Source: Oligoflexia bacterium
GTDB taxonomy: Bacteria > Bdellovibrionota > JAFGOL01
Assembly: GCA_016926495.1 (NCBI GenBank)
Contig: JAFGOL010000253.1
Coordinates: forward strand, 1-6,901
DNA length: 6,901 nt
Direction: 5' to 3'
Shown here piece after piece: positions 1-5,478 of this stretch. Below the pieces are notes generated by a model. The model saw only the letters and a list, made by a program, of their open reading frames with translations. It was not told the origin of the DNA and made no database searches. The position numbers were made by a program, and so were the translations under genes. How positions within the stretch are numbered: the first letter of the stretch is position 1; every line of letters starts with the position of its first letter.

Positions 1-1
1 A

Positions 2-877
2 AACGCAAACTGGAAAACCATATTTAAAGGCAACAATAACCAGCCTCGCAGGTTTGTTTCATTAAGGGAATCACTGGGATACGAGAAATACTCCCAAATT
101 CCCCGGTGGAAAAAGCCTTTTGTAAAAACTAAAAATTTCACAAGGCAAATGAGAATATGCACAAAAAACCATTCCATGTCCGGCTTTAACGCCAAAAGCA
201 TAGCATTAAAGGCGGGTATTATTGAGGCAGGCGTCAGCGCCGGCTGGAGATTAGGCGGATTTTACGGTACGAATATAAAGGACATGCTCACTTTTAAAAA
301 CTTCGGAGAAATAAAAACAGATATAATTTTTTCGTCGTCAGCCGCTTTTATTAATGCCATGTCCGTCATAAATTTCCCACAGGGAAGTCACGAACCCATT
401 TTCAGCCTGAAATGGCTGGCCGATACAACGGTAAAAAATCCGCACCAGTTCCTGTTTATAAACGGTTCAGGACTGGTTGAGGAAACAGGCAACGCGATAG
501 TATATTACTACACACCCTATAACGCGATCAGATACGGGAAACACGCACGGGGAGTAACATACGCCCGTTACGGGTACGCCCTGGGTTATAATCTTTTCGC
601 GTCATTTGCCAAACTGGGCATTTATAATTCGATAAAAGGACTCAGTTGCCTGTTCCCGGGCGGCAAGATTGCAACTGCCGGACAGGTTGGTCTGCAATTT
701 TCGTACAAAGGCGCCAAGAGTTTTGTCTTTTATTTTTTCAGGAAGGAGTTGCTCGACGGACTCGGTTTTACAACCAACGAACCGCCGCCGCTGGAAGAAA
801 TAGAAAAGGCTGCCGGAATCTATTTGCAGGAGGCATATTCGGGACATGAAGTACCGGACGTATTCGACGAGCCATGA
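2..877 (+). CDS. Hypothetical protein, C-terminal part (5' end outside window)
   Basis: The frame is open from base 2 to a TGA at 875-877, giving 291 visible residues. An internal ATG at 149 has no convincing ribosome binding site, and the codons before it read as ordinary coding sequence, so the gene most likely starts before the window. I do not recognise the family. The middle is rich in aromatic and small residues (Y-Y-Y, G-Y-A-L-G-Y, F-V-F-Y-F-F), with moderately hydrophobic stretches but no clear transmembrane helix. The last 40 residues are charged and proline-containing (E-P-P-P-L-E-E-I-E-K), ending E-V-P-D-V-F-D-E-P. No catalytic motif is visible. It is convergent with the pyrophosphatase-like lipoprotein gene, with a gap of only 21 bases. 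That it is a real gene is fairly sure; its function is unknown. Confidence 0.72.
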   Translation, partial: NANWKTIFKGNNNQPRRFVSLRESLGYEKYSQIPRWKKPFVKTKNFTRQMRICTKNHSMSGFNAKSIALKAGIIEAGVSAGWRLGGFYGTNIKDMLTFKNFGEIKTDIIFSSSAAFINAMSVINFPQGSHEPIFSLKWLADTTVKNPHQFLFINGSGLVEETGNAIVYYYTPYNAIRYGKHARGVTYARYGYALGYNLFASFAKLGIYNSIKGLSCLFPGGKIATAGQVGLQFSYKGAKSFVFYFFRKELLDGLGFTTNEPPPLEEIEKAAGIYLQEAYSGHEVPDVFDEP

Positions 878-884
878 CGAAGAG

Positions 885-900
885 GAAGCAGGCGGGCTTC
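885..900. other. Small hairpin between convergent genes
   Basis: GAAGC (885-889) and GCTTC (896-900) form a 5-bp stem with a 6-base loop in the 21-base gap between two convergent genes, running into the stop codon of the minus-strand gene. No T-run follows it on either strand, so a role as a bidirectional terminator is only weakly supported and rests mainly on position. Confidence 0.2.
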
Positions 901-1993
901 AATAAATCAACGGCAAATCATCATAATGCTGTCTACATCCCCTGTCTTTTGTTTTTACCCATTCATAAACAGGATTGCCGGTACCGTTTTTGTCAAAGCT
1001 GATAAATCTATAATGCTTTTTATTCTCAGTTTTAAGCTTATTCATCAATTTCAGAGAATTTTCCACAGTTGCTTCATCGTTCTTAAGTTTAAACCTTAAC
1101 AACTGGTACGCACTGTACCTTATAAAAAAGTCGGTAACTTTTGTATCATCAAAAAAACCCCTGTACAAAGTTCTGCCGAGACATTTAATAAAGGGATCGT
1201 TTTTTTCAGGCTGTATTTCCGACAGTCTTTCCCTGTCCGTTAAAACAGCCTTGTATATTTTGTTACACTGGTTTATTTCCCTGTCTCTCTCGTTTTTATC
1301 AAAATACTTAAACTGTTTTATGAACTTCAGGGCGGCGTACTTGCTGCTAAAGCCTCTTGTTCCGTTTTTTACCCTTGTTTGCGGAAAACCGTTTTTTAAC
1401 CCCTTGTAGTTCGACCAGAATGCCACGATTTCCTTTTTGATTTTCCTGTTTACATCACTAATATTGTAAATATTTTTCATTCCTGCATCACGAATATCGA
1501 CGGCAATAATTTTATAATCCTGCTCCCAATCCCTGTCGGTTTGACACGGAACATGGTCACATTCTTCCATTTTTACCAGTCCCACGACCCTCACGGCCCT
1601 TGGCACTATTTTTCCGCTTTCAACCTGTTTTTTGTATTCCTCTTCCATTCCCAAAACGATCAGGTCAACAGGATCTCCGTCAACATTAAACCTTCCGGGC
1701 GATATACCGTAATTTACAGGAAATTTTTTGCCGCTTTTGTTCTCACAAATCGTCCTGTCAAGAAACAAAGACCCGGTTGCAGTCCTGAATTCATATTTCC
1801 TGTCACTACCCCGGGGGATCTCAACTGCAAACAAAAGCTTGTCCCTGCCGGGCTTTACTTCCGGGGTGTAAAATACTATATTGTCAGCCAATTCATCCAT
1901 AATTCTTCCGTCTGTCTTAACAAGCGGTCTTGAACAGGCGACTGAAATTAATAAAAATACGGAACTGAAAAACAATCTTTTATAAAGCATCAT
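899..1993 (-). CDS. Lipoprotein family I inorganic pyrophosphatase-like protein with C-terminal extension
   Basis: Residues 1-20 form a lipoprotein signal: K-R near the start, a hydrophobic core, then S-V-A-C with lipidation expected at Cys20. Residues 40-200 match family I soluble inorganic pyrophosphatase, which hydrolyses PPi to two phosphates with Mg2+. Landmarks are E58-I-P-R-G, K66-Y-E68, D79-R80, N-Y95-G, the metal motif D105-G-D107-P-V-D110, D159-Y-K161 and N-Y196-K197. Two departures are visible: F91 replaces the active-site Tyr51 of the E. coli enzyme, and the M-x-D-x-x-G-E-D-x-K loop is about 10 residues longer (142-161) and holds two cysteines. Residues 200-364 are a lysine-rich extension I do not recognise; E. 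coli PPase is about 175 residues. A membrane-anchored, extracytoplasmic location is inferred. The start is a tandem ATG-ATG with no clear Shine-Dalgarno. It lies 89 bases after trhP on the same strand, so co-transcription is possible but unproven. Confidence 0.85.
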   Translation of the reverse strand: MMLYKRLFFSSVFLLISVACSRPLVKTDGRIMDELADNIVFYTPEVKPGRDKLLFAVEIPRGSDRKYEFRTATGSLFLDRTICENKSGKKFPVNYGISPGRFNVDGDPVDLIVLGMEEEYKKQVESGKIVPRAVRVVGLVKMEECDHVPCQTDRDWEQDYKIIAVDIRDAGMKNIYNISDVNRKIKKEIVAFWSNYKGLKNGFPQTRVKNGTRGFSSKYAALKFIKQFKYFDKNERDREINQCNKIYKAVLTDRERLSEIQPEKNDPFIKCLGRTLYRGFFDDTKVTDFFIRYSAYQLLRFKLKNDEATVENSLKLMNKLKTENKKHYRFISFDKNGTGNPVYEWVKTKDRGCRQHYDDLPLIY

Positions 1994-2015
1994 AAAAAAG
2001 GATTTTATTACTGCC

Positions 2016-2046
2016 TTGTGAAATATCCACGGGGTTTTTGTGAAAT
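2016..2046. repeat. Two direct copies of TTGTGAAAT upstream of the lipoprotein gene
   Basis: TTGTGAAAT occurs at 2016-2024 and again at 2038-2046, 22 bases apart (about two helical turns), with a looser relative (TTGGTGAAT) just beyond. The copies lie 23-53 bases upstream of the start of the pyrophosphatase-like gene. This would suit a regulator binding one face of the DNA, but the stretch is AT-rich and chance is possible. No clear sigma70 promoter was found in this 89-base gap. Confidence 0.22.
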
Positions 2047-2082
2047 TTTGGTGAATCTATATCAAAACGCGGACAGGAAGCA

Positions 2083-3273
2083 TCATTTAACCTTTCTCAA
2101 CACGGAATACCCGGGCACCGGTTGTTCCAAAACAATAAAATCGCCGTTTTGCGCAACATCGGTAGCGGTACCGTCGGTCCTGACAAGTTGATCAGGCAAA
2201 ATGATTTCTGAAATTTTTAATCCGGGACTGAGGACTTCAAGGACCATGCCGGCTTCCATTCTGTTCCTTACGCGCAAAACCGTTTTTCCCTTTTCCACCT
2301 GTTCGGTATTGGCAATAAAAACGGAACTGCCTGCGGGAGTATTGCCGTCTATCTGATAATCATCGGGGGTAATGCCGCCCTTGATAAACCCGGTTGAATA
2401 ACCCCTGTTGTTTATCCTTGAGAGCATGTTAAGCACGGTTTTTTCATCCATGATATTGCCGTCCATTATGTTCCTGTAAATGGAAAGAACAGTTGCAAGG
2501 TAATGTACGGTTTTCATCCTGCCTTCTATTTTAAACGACGTAATACCGGCTTGGTCAAGCTCCCTTAAATACTGGAAAAGCGCTATTTCCTTTGAGTTGA
2601 AAAAATAAAGCCCCCTTTCGTCTTCCGTAACCGGCATGTATTCGCCTTCGCGTTTTTCCTCAGTAAGATAATATTTCCACCTGCAGGGATGCGTGCACTC
2701 GCCCCTGTTCGCCCTTCTGCCCGTAAGGTAGTCGCTTATGGCGCAGCGGCCCGAATAAGAAAAACAAACCGCCCCGTGCACAAAAACCTCTGTTTCTGTA
2801 TTATCCATTTTGGCAAGTTCCGCAATTTCCCTTACCTGGTATACGGAAAGTTCTCTGGCGAGATTGATCCTTTTGGCTCCAAGTTCAGCATAAGCCTTTA
2901 CTGCCTGGTAGCTAAGGGTATTTGCCTGCGTGCTTATGTGCAGAGGTGTTTTGATCTTATTGCTTTTTAACTCGTTTATTACTCCCGGATCAGACACTAT
3001 AAAAGCGTCCGCGCCGATGGATTCAAGGTCTTTAGCGGTGGAAACAAGTTTTTTATATTCTGAAGTAAAAGGATATATGTTAAGGGTGACGTAGCCCTTT
3101 TTGTTTTTGGAATGGAGAAATTTTAAGCCCCGTTCAGCCTCGTCAATATCAAAATTACCCGCGTAACTGCGAAGTGAAAATTCCTTAACGCCGAAATACA
3201 CGGCGTCCGCTCCGTACGCCACGGCCCATTCAAGCTTTTCAGGATTTCCGGCAGGAGCCAAAAGTTCAGCCAA
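2083..3273 (-). CDS. trhP: U32-family tRNA hydroxylation protein (TrhP/YegQ type)
   Basis: A 396-residue protein that opens with E-L-L-A-P-A-G, the hallmark of peptidase family U32. Residues 162-177 carry the U32 signature E-V-F-V-H-G-A-V-C-F-S-Y-S-G-R-C. Cys170, Cys177, Cys193 and Cys197 (G-E-C-T-H-P-C) are the conserved cysteines, probable iron-sulfur ligands. F-K-I-E-G-R-M-K is at 247-254, and a beta-rich C-terminal domain runs from about 310 to 396. The E. coli (YegQ) and B. subtilis (YrrN/YrrO) members are needed for prephenate-dependent formation of 5-hydroxyuridine at tRNA U34, so that cytoplasmic role is proposed here. Other U32 members serve different pathways (UbiU/UbiV, RlhA), so the subfamily is likely rather than certain. 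The start is TTG at 3271-3273 with GAGGT nine bases upstream, and it overlaps the end of hipA by 8 bases, implying translational coupling. Confidence 0.87.
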   Translation of the reverse strand: MAELLAPAGNPEKLEWAVAYGADAVYFGVKEFSLRSYAGNFDIDEAERGLKFLHSKNKKGYVTLNIYPFTSEYKKLVSTAKDLESIGADAFIVSDPGVINELKSNKIKTPLHISTQANTLSYQAVKAYAELGAKRINLARELSVYQVREIAELAKMDNTETEVFVHGAVCFSYSGRCAISDYLTGRRANRGECTHPCRWKYYLTEEKREGEYMPVTEDERGLYFFNSKEIALFQYLRELDQAGITSFKIEGRMKTVHYLATVLSIYRNIMDGNIMDEKTVLNMLSRINNRGYSTGFIKGGITPDDYQIDGNTPAGSSVFIANTEQVEKGKTVLRVRNRMEAGMVLEVLSPGLKISEIILPDQLVRTDGTATDVAQNGDFIVLEQPVPGYSVLRKVK

Positions 3274-4474
3274 ATTGTTTCAACCTCGACTTAATGGTTC
3301 GCTCCAGGTCAGCGCGTTTTTTTTCTTCCATTGGTACATTAAACAATACCGCGTAATTTTTATCTGTCATCATTACAAGATTGTCTATCATTTTTAAAAC
3401 CGGCAATTCATTAATTCCGTAACGCATGGCAAATTCTACTATCATTTTTTTTGTTATTCCGTCGTCCTTACCGTCAATTTTGAGAGCCATTGTCCGGTCG
3501 CCGTATATAAGCGTGGTAACAAGATCATAGGCCGGAGACAAGGTGACCTGTTTCCCGTCCTTAAGCGCAACAAGGCTGATGTTTTTGGCGTGCATATCTC
3601 CGTTACCCGTTATATACGAAAACACGTAAACCTTCAGGAGGGTTAAAATGTCAATAACAGGTGCCGAAGCCAGTTCTTTAATACCGTCGCATATCAGGTT
3701 GACTGAAAGCCTGTATTTTTCTGAAGGGTATTTATCCAGAAACTGGCAGGCATCCTCCTGGTGGACCTTTATAACGCAGTTGCTTTTCCGGTCAAAAACC
3801 CTGTCGAACCTTTCAACCAGAAGTCCCTTGTTTTTATTTTTATCATGTATTATTTTTGTCCTGTTGGTTTTTATTCCGCATTTTTCCGCCAGCATCAGGG
3901 TCCAGTATTCATTTTCAACAAGCGACGGTTTGTCAGCGGGATTTAATTTTAAAATATAACCCTTTTCTTCACCACGCATACTGAGAGGAAAGCTTATCAT
4001 GGAGCCTGAAATTTTTGACTGAATACCCGGTATTCCTTCTGAATGAAAAACATTATACTTATCCGTAATGCTCTTATTGAAAAGTACGTAAAAATCAATA
4101 TCCTTCAATCTGTACTTTTCAGGTTCATATTTACTGTCTCCGGGAGGACACGCTGAAACATCGCCTATACAATCACTCCCTGAAGCGGCAAGTATGCTGA
4201 ATAAATCATCCGGTGAAGTTTTGAGATGCTCTATTATTGCCTTCAGCCTTAACCCCTCGGGAAGCAACCCGGCAAAGTATGTATGAAGATTTATGCCGCT
4301 TACACTATGTCTTTTTTGGGTTTTTGGAATATTAAAAGCCAGATCACGGTTATTACCGGAGGCAAGGTACGCGTCATCATAAATAAAATCACATCCCTTG
4401 TCCGTTCTTATTATGCTTCCGGCAACCTTACCCTGTTTGTAAATTGTAAGTTCATTAATATCTTTAGGATTCAT
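3266..4474 (-). CDS. hipA: HipA-type serine/threonine kinase toxin
   Basis: A 402-residue HipA-fold kinase (E. coli HipA has 440). The N-terminal subdomain (about 10-110) includes the F-A-G-L-L-P-E-G motif at 67-74. The kinase core has K176 in Y-I-L-K-L (ATP lysine), E-N-E-Y at 187-190, L-L-V-E-R-F-D-R at 218-225, H-Q-E-D-A-C-Q at 238-244, and the catalytic loop G-N-G-D293-M-H-A-K-N298 (E. coli D309/N314). The metal aspartate is D317 in S-P-A-Y-D-L. Studied HipA kinases phosphorylate aminoacyl-tRNA synthetases (GltX for E. coli HipA) and halt translation; the target here is unknown. Oddity: the P-loop-like motif reads E-G147-I-P-G-I-Q-S-K154, where E. coli has S150-V-A-G-A-Q-E-K, so the autophosphorylated serine is glycine. 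The catalytic residues are intact. The start overlaps the end of hipB by 11 bases and the stop overlaps trhP by 8 bases, so the three genes probably form one operon. Confidence 0.93.
   Translation of the reverse strand: MNPKDINELTIYKQGKVAGSIIRTDKGCDFIYDDAYLASGNNRDLAFNIPKTQKRHSVSGINLHTYFAGLLPEGLRLKAIIEHLKTSPDDLFSILAASGSDCIGDVSACPPGDSKYEPEKYRLKDIDFYVLFNKSITDKYNVFHSEGIPGIQSKISGSMISFPLSMRGEEKGYILKLNPADKPSLVENEYWTLMLAEKCGIKTNRTKIIHDKNKNKGLLVERFDRVFDRKSNCVIKVHQEDACQFLDKYPSEKYRLSVNLICDGIKELASAPVIDILTLLKVYVFSYITGNGDMHAKNISLVALKDGKQVTLSPAYDLVTTLIYGDRTMALKIDGKDDGITKKMIVEFAMRYGINELPVLKMIDNLVMMTDKNYAVLFNVPMEEKKRADLERTIKSRLKQFG
3283..3287 (-). promoter_or_regulatory. Ribosome binding site for the TTG start of trhP
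   Basis: On the minus strand GAGGT lies inside the last codons of hipA, nine bases before the TTG at 3273-3271. No ATG or GTG start is available nearby, and the E-L-L-A-P-A-G signature follows two residues after this start, so this site settles the choice of an unusual start codon. Confidence 0.65.
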
Positions 4475-4718
4475 CTTTGATTAAACCTTTAAATGATATT
4501 ACTTCGCTGCCATATCCGGCATTAAGCTGTATGCCCAGAATTCTTAAAACATCCATAATCTTGCCGATGTGAGCGGTGGGTTTTCCTTTTTCAATATGCG
4601 AAATAAAATTAATGCTTGTGGCCGAAAGGTCCGCAAGTTCAAGCTGGTTAAGGCCTCTTTGTTTTCTTTCCTGCCTGATAAATCTTCCGAGTTCATTAAG
4701 TAAAATCTGGTTGGTCAT
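4464..4718 (-). CDS. hipB: HipB-type XRE antitoxin
   Basis: An 84-residue protein, close to the 88 of E. coli HipB. A Cro/C1-type helix-turn-helix spans about residues 8-65: L-G-R-F-I-R-Q-E-R-K, then N-Q-L-E-L-A-D-L-S (helix 2) and S-I-N-F-I-S-H-I-E-K-G-K (recognition helix), then I-G-K-I-M-D-V-L-R-I-L-G-I. HipB proteins dimerise, hold the HipA kinase in an inactive complex and repress the operon by binding palindromes in the promoter. The ATG at 4718-4716 has only a weak GGA eight bases upstream. It lies immediately upstream of hipA and overlaps it by 11 bases, the usual antitoxin-first order. A strong promoter lies just upstream (4748-4776). Confidence 0.92.
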   Translation of the reverse strand: MTNQILLNELGRFIRQERKQRGLNQLELADLSATSINFISHIEKGKPTAHIGKIMDVLRILGIQLNAGYGSEVISFKGLIKDES

Positions 4719-4747
4719 ATTTAATCCGTTCGTGTTAATTAATGTAA

Positions 4748-4776
4748 ATTTTAATAAGTTATTACTAAAATGTCAA
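4748..4776 (-). promoter_or_regulatory. Promoter of the hipB-hipA-trhP operon
   Basis: On the minus strand a perfect -35 TTGACA (4776-4771) is followed by a 17-base spacer and a -10 TAAAAT (4753-4748), five of six matches to TATAAT. Transcription would start near 4741, leaving a leader of about 23 bases before the hipB ATG. The spacer contains a short palindrome (4752-4764), a good position for HipB autorepression. Confidence 0.72.
4752..4764. promoter_or_regulatory. Palindrome in the hipBA promoter spacer, candidate HipB operator
   Basis: TAATAA-G-TTATTA is a perfect 6+1+6 inverted repeat that covers the edge of the -10 and most of the spacer of the hipBA promoter. HipB-type repressors bind such sites in their own promoters; E. 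coli HipB uses TATCC-N8-GGATA, which is not seen here. The all-A/T arms make a chance match plausible. Confidence 0.35.
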
Positions 4777-4792
4777 ATATTTTCACTCTATC

Positions 4793-4810
4793 ATATTAAA
4801 TATTTAATAT
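4793..4810. promoter_or_regulatory. 18-bp perfect palindrome in the divergent control region
   Basis: ATATTAAATATTTAATAT is a perfect palindrome (9+9) composed only of A and T. It sits between the two divergent promoters, 17 bases upstream of the hipBA -35 element. It could be an operator shared by both modules or an easily melted element. It lies in the AT-richest part of the window, so its significance is uncertain. Confidence 0.35.
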
Positions 4811-4912
4811 TTAGTCTATATTTACATTTTAAACACCTTTTTTCATTCAATCGTGAGAAATAATGGCATAAACAACATTTTTATATTTTGCTCCGTCTGC
4901 GGACCTCTTGGA

Positions 4913-4941
4913 TTTACACATAATATATTATGTGTTATAAA
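4913..4941 (+). promoter_or_regulatory. Promoter of the XRE-nucleotidyltransferase module
   Basis: TTTACA (4913-4918), a 17-base spacer and TATAAA (4936-4941) each match the sigma70 consensus at five of six positions with ideal spacing. A perfect 20-bp palindrome occupies 4916-4935, covering the spacer. Transcription would begin near 4948, exactly where a GTG in the XRE frame lies, so the message may be leaderless. If the upstream ATG at 4930 is used instead, a different promoter further left would be needed, and I do not see a good one. Confidence 0.55.
4916..4935. promoter_or_regulatory. 20-bp perfect palindrome, candidate operator of the XRE protein
   Basis: ACACATAATATATTATGTGT is a perfect 10+10 palindrome lying between the -35 and -10 of the XRE gene's promoter and reaching its possible ATG at 4930. 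Its arms include G/C positions (ACACA/TGTGT), making chance less likely than for the all-A/T palindromes nearby. The position suits direct promoter occlusion by a dimeric HTH protein, most simply the product of the adjacent XRE gene. Confidence 0.6.
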
Positions 4942-5469
4942 AGATGTGTGGATTATAAAATAATAAGAAAAACCCGAGTGTTGCTGGGTCTTACACAGTT
5001 TGATCTGGCGTACCTGAGCAAAGTAAGTCTGCCGACCATTCAAAACATAGAGGCAGGCAGGGCAAATCCCTCTCTGGATAAACTGGAAAAAATTTTAACA
5101 GCTTTAAATATAAACATTTCCCTCAAAATCAACAACTGTGACTGGGACAGGCTGGCGGAACTGGGTATTCCCATAAGCTCTAAAAACGCGTCAAAAAAGT
5201 TAAATGCGAATTTCGACTTATTATTACAGGCATTAAAGTCAGCATGCATGGAACTGAAATTATCAGCCAAAGACAACACGGACGACGCTGACAGAAAAAG
5301 GGACGCGGTATCAGCCACGCTGGCAGCCATAAAAGATCATTACCCGTCTCTGTATAATAAATATATTTTTAAAAGCAGCCTGTTAACCGAATTTACGCCC
5401 GGGCAGTATACCGGCAGGATCATAAAATCAAGGAGACTGGCCCTTGCATGCTTGTCAAGATACTTATAG
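4930..5469 (+). CDS. XRE-family HTH protein with C-terminal extension, putative antitoxin/repressor
   Basis: A 179-residue protein from the ATG at 4930, or 173 from a GTG at 4948. Neither start has a clear Shine-Dalgarno. The ATG lies inside the palindromic operator and upstream of the predicted transcription start, so the GTG may be the true start. A Cro/C1 helix-turn-helix covers about residues 10-65: I-R-K-T-R-V-L-L-G-L-T-Q-F-D-L-A, then S-L-P-T-I-Q-N-I-E-A-G-R-A-N-P-S, then L-D-K-L-E-K-I-L. A mostly helical region of about 110 residues follows, ending Y-P-S-L-Y-N-K-Y and G-R-I-I-K-S-R-R-L-A-L-A-C-L. I take this to be the part that contacts the partner nucleotidyltransferase, by inference. 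The next gene starts 9 bases after its stop. It is likely an autorepressor and the antitoxin half of a two-gene module; no direct proof. Confidence 0.85.
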   Translation: MCYKRCVDYKIIRKTRVLLGLTQFDLAYLSKVSLPTIQNIEAGRANPSLDKLEKILTALNINISLKINNCDWDRLAELGIPISSKNASKKLNANFDLLLQALKSACMELKLSAKDNTDDADRKRDAVSATLAAIKDHYPSLYNKYIFKSSLLTEFTPGQYTGRIIKSRRLALACLSRYL

Positions 5470-5478
5470 AGGATATAT

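Larger units (their letters stand above)
4741..4828. repeat. Inverted 9-bp repeat AATGTAAAT / ATTTACATT
   Basis: AATGTAAAT (4741-4749) at the predicted hipBA transcription start is matched in reverse by ATTTACATT (4820-4828). A third copy of the core ATTTACA (4912-4918) contains the -35 of the divergent gene. These may be half-sites of one regulator that allow looping across the region, but the sequence is AT-rich and the evidence is slight. Confidence 0.25.

Noticed and set aside
133..151. A 13-base match (ATTTCACAAGGCA) between the first gene and the minus strand near 2012-2024
   Set aside because: A match of this length is expected about once by chance in a window of this size, and the contexts differ (coding versus intergenic).
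2689..2970. A 93-codon plus-strand frame within trhP
   Set aside because: It is antisense to the conserved cysteine region of the U32 protein and has no recognisable features.
4719..4929. CRISPR array, tRNA or insertion sequence in or near the divergent intergenic region
   Set aside because: No regularly spaced repeats, no cloverleaf and no transposase or terminal inverted repeats were seen anywhere in the window; the palindromes are better explained as operators.
4843..5043. A 66-codon minus-strand frame opposite the start of the XRE gene
   Set aside because: It runs antisense to the HTH coding sequence, has low-complexity composition and no ribosome binding site; the plus-strand frame encodes a recognisable domain.
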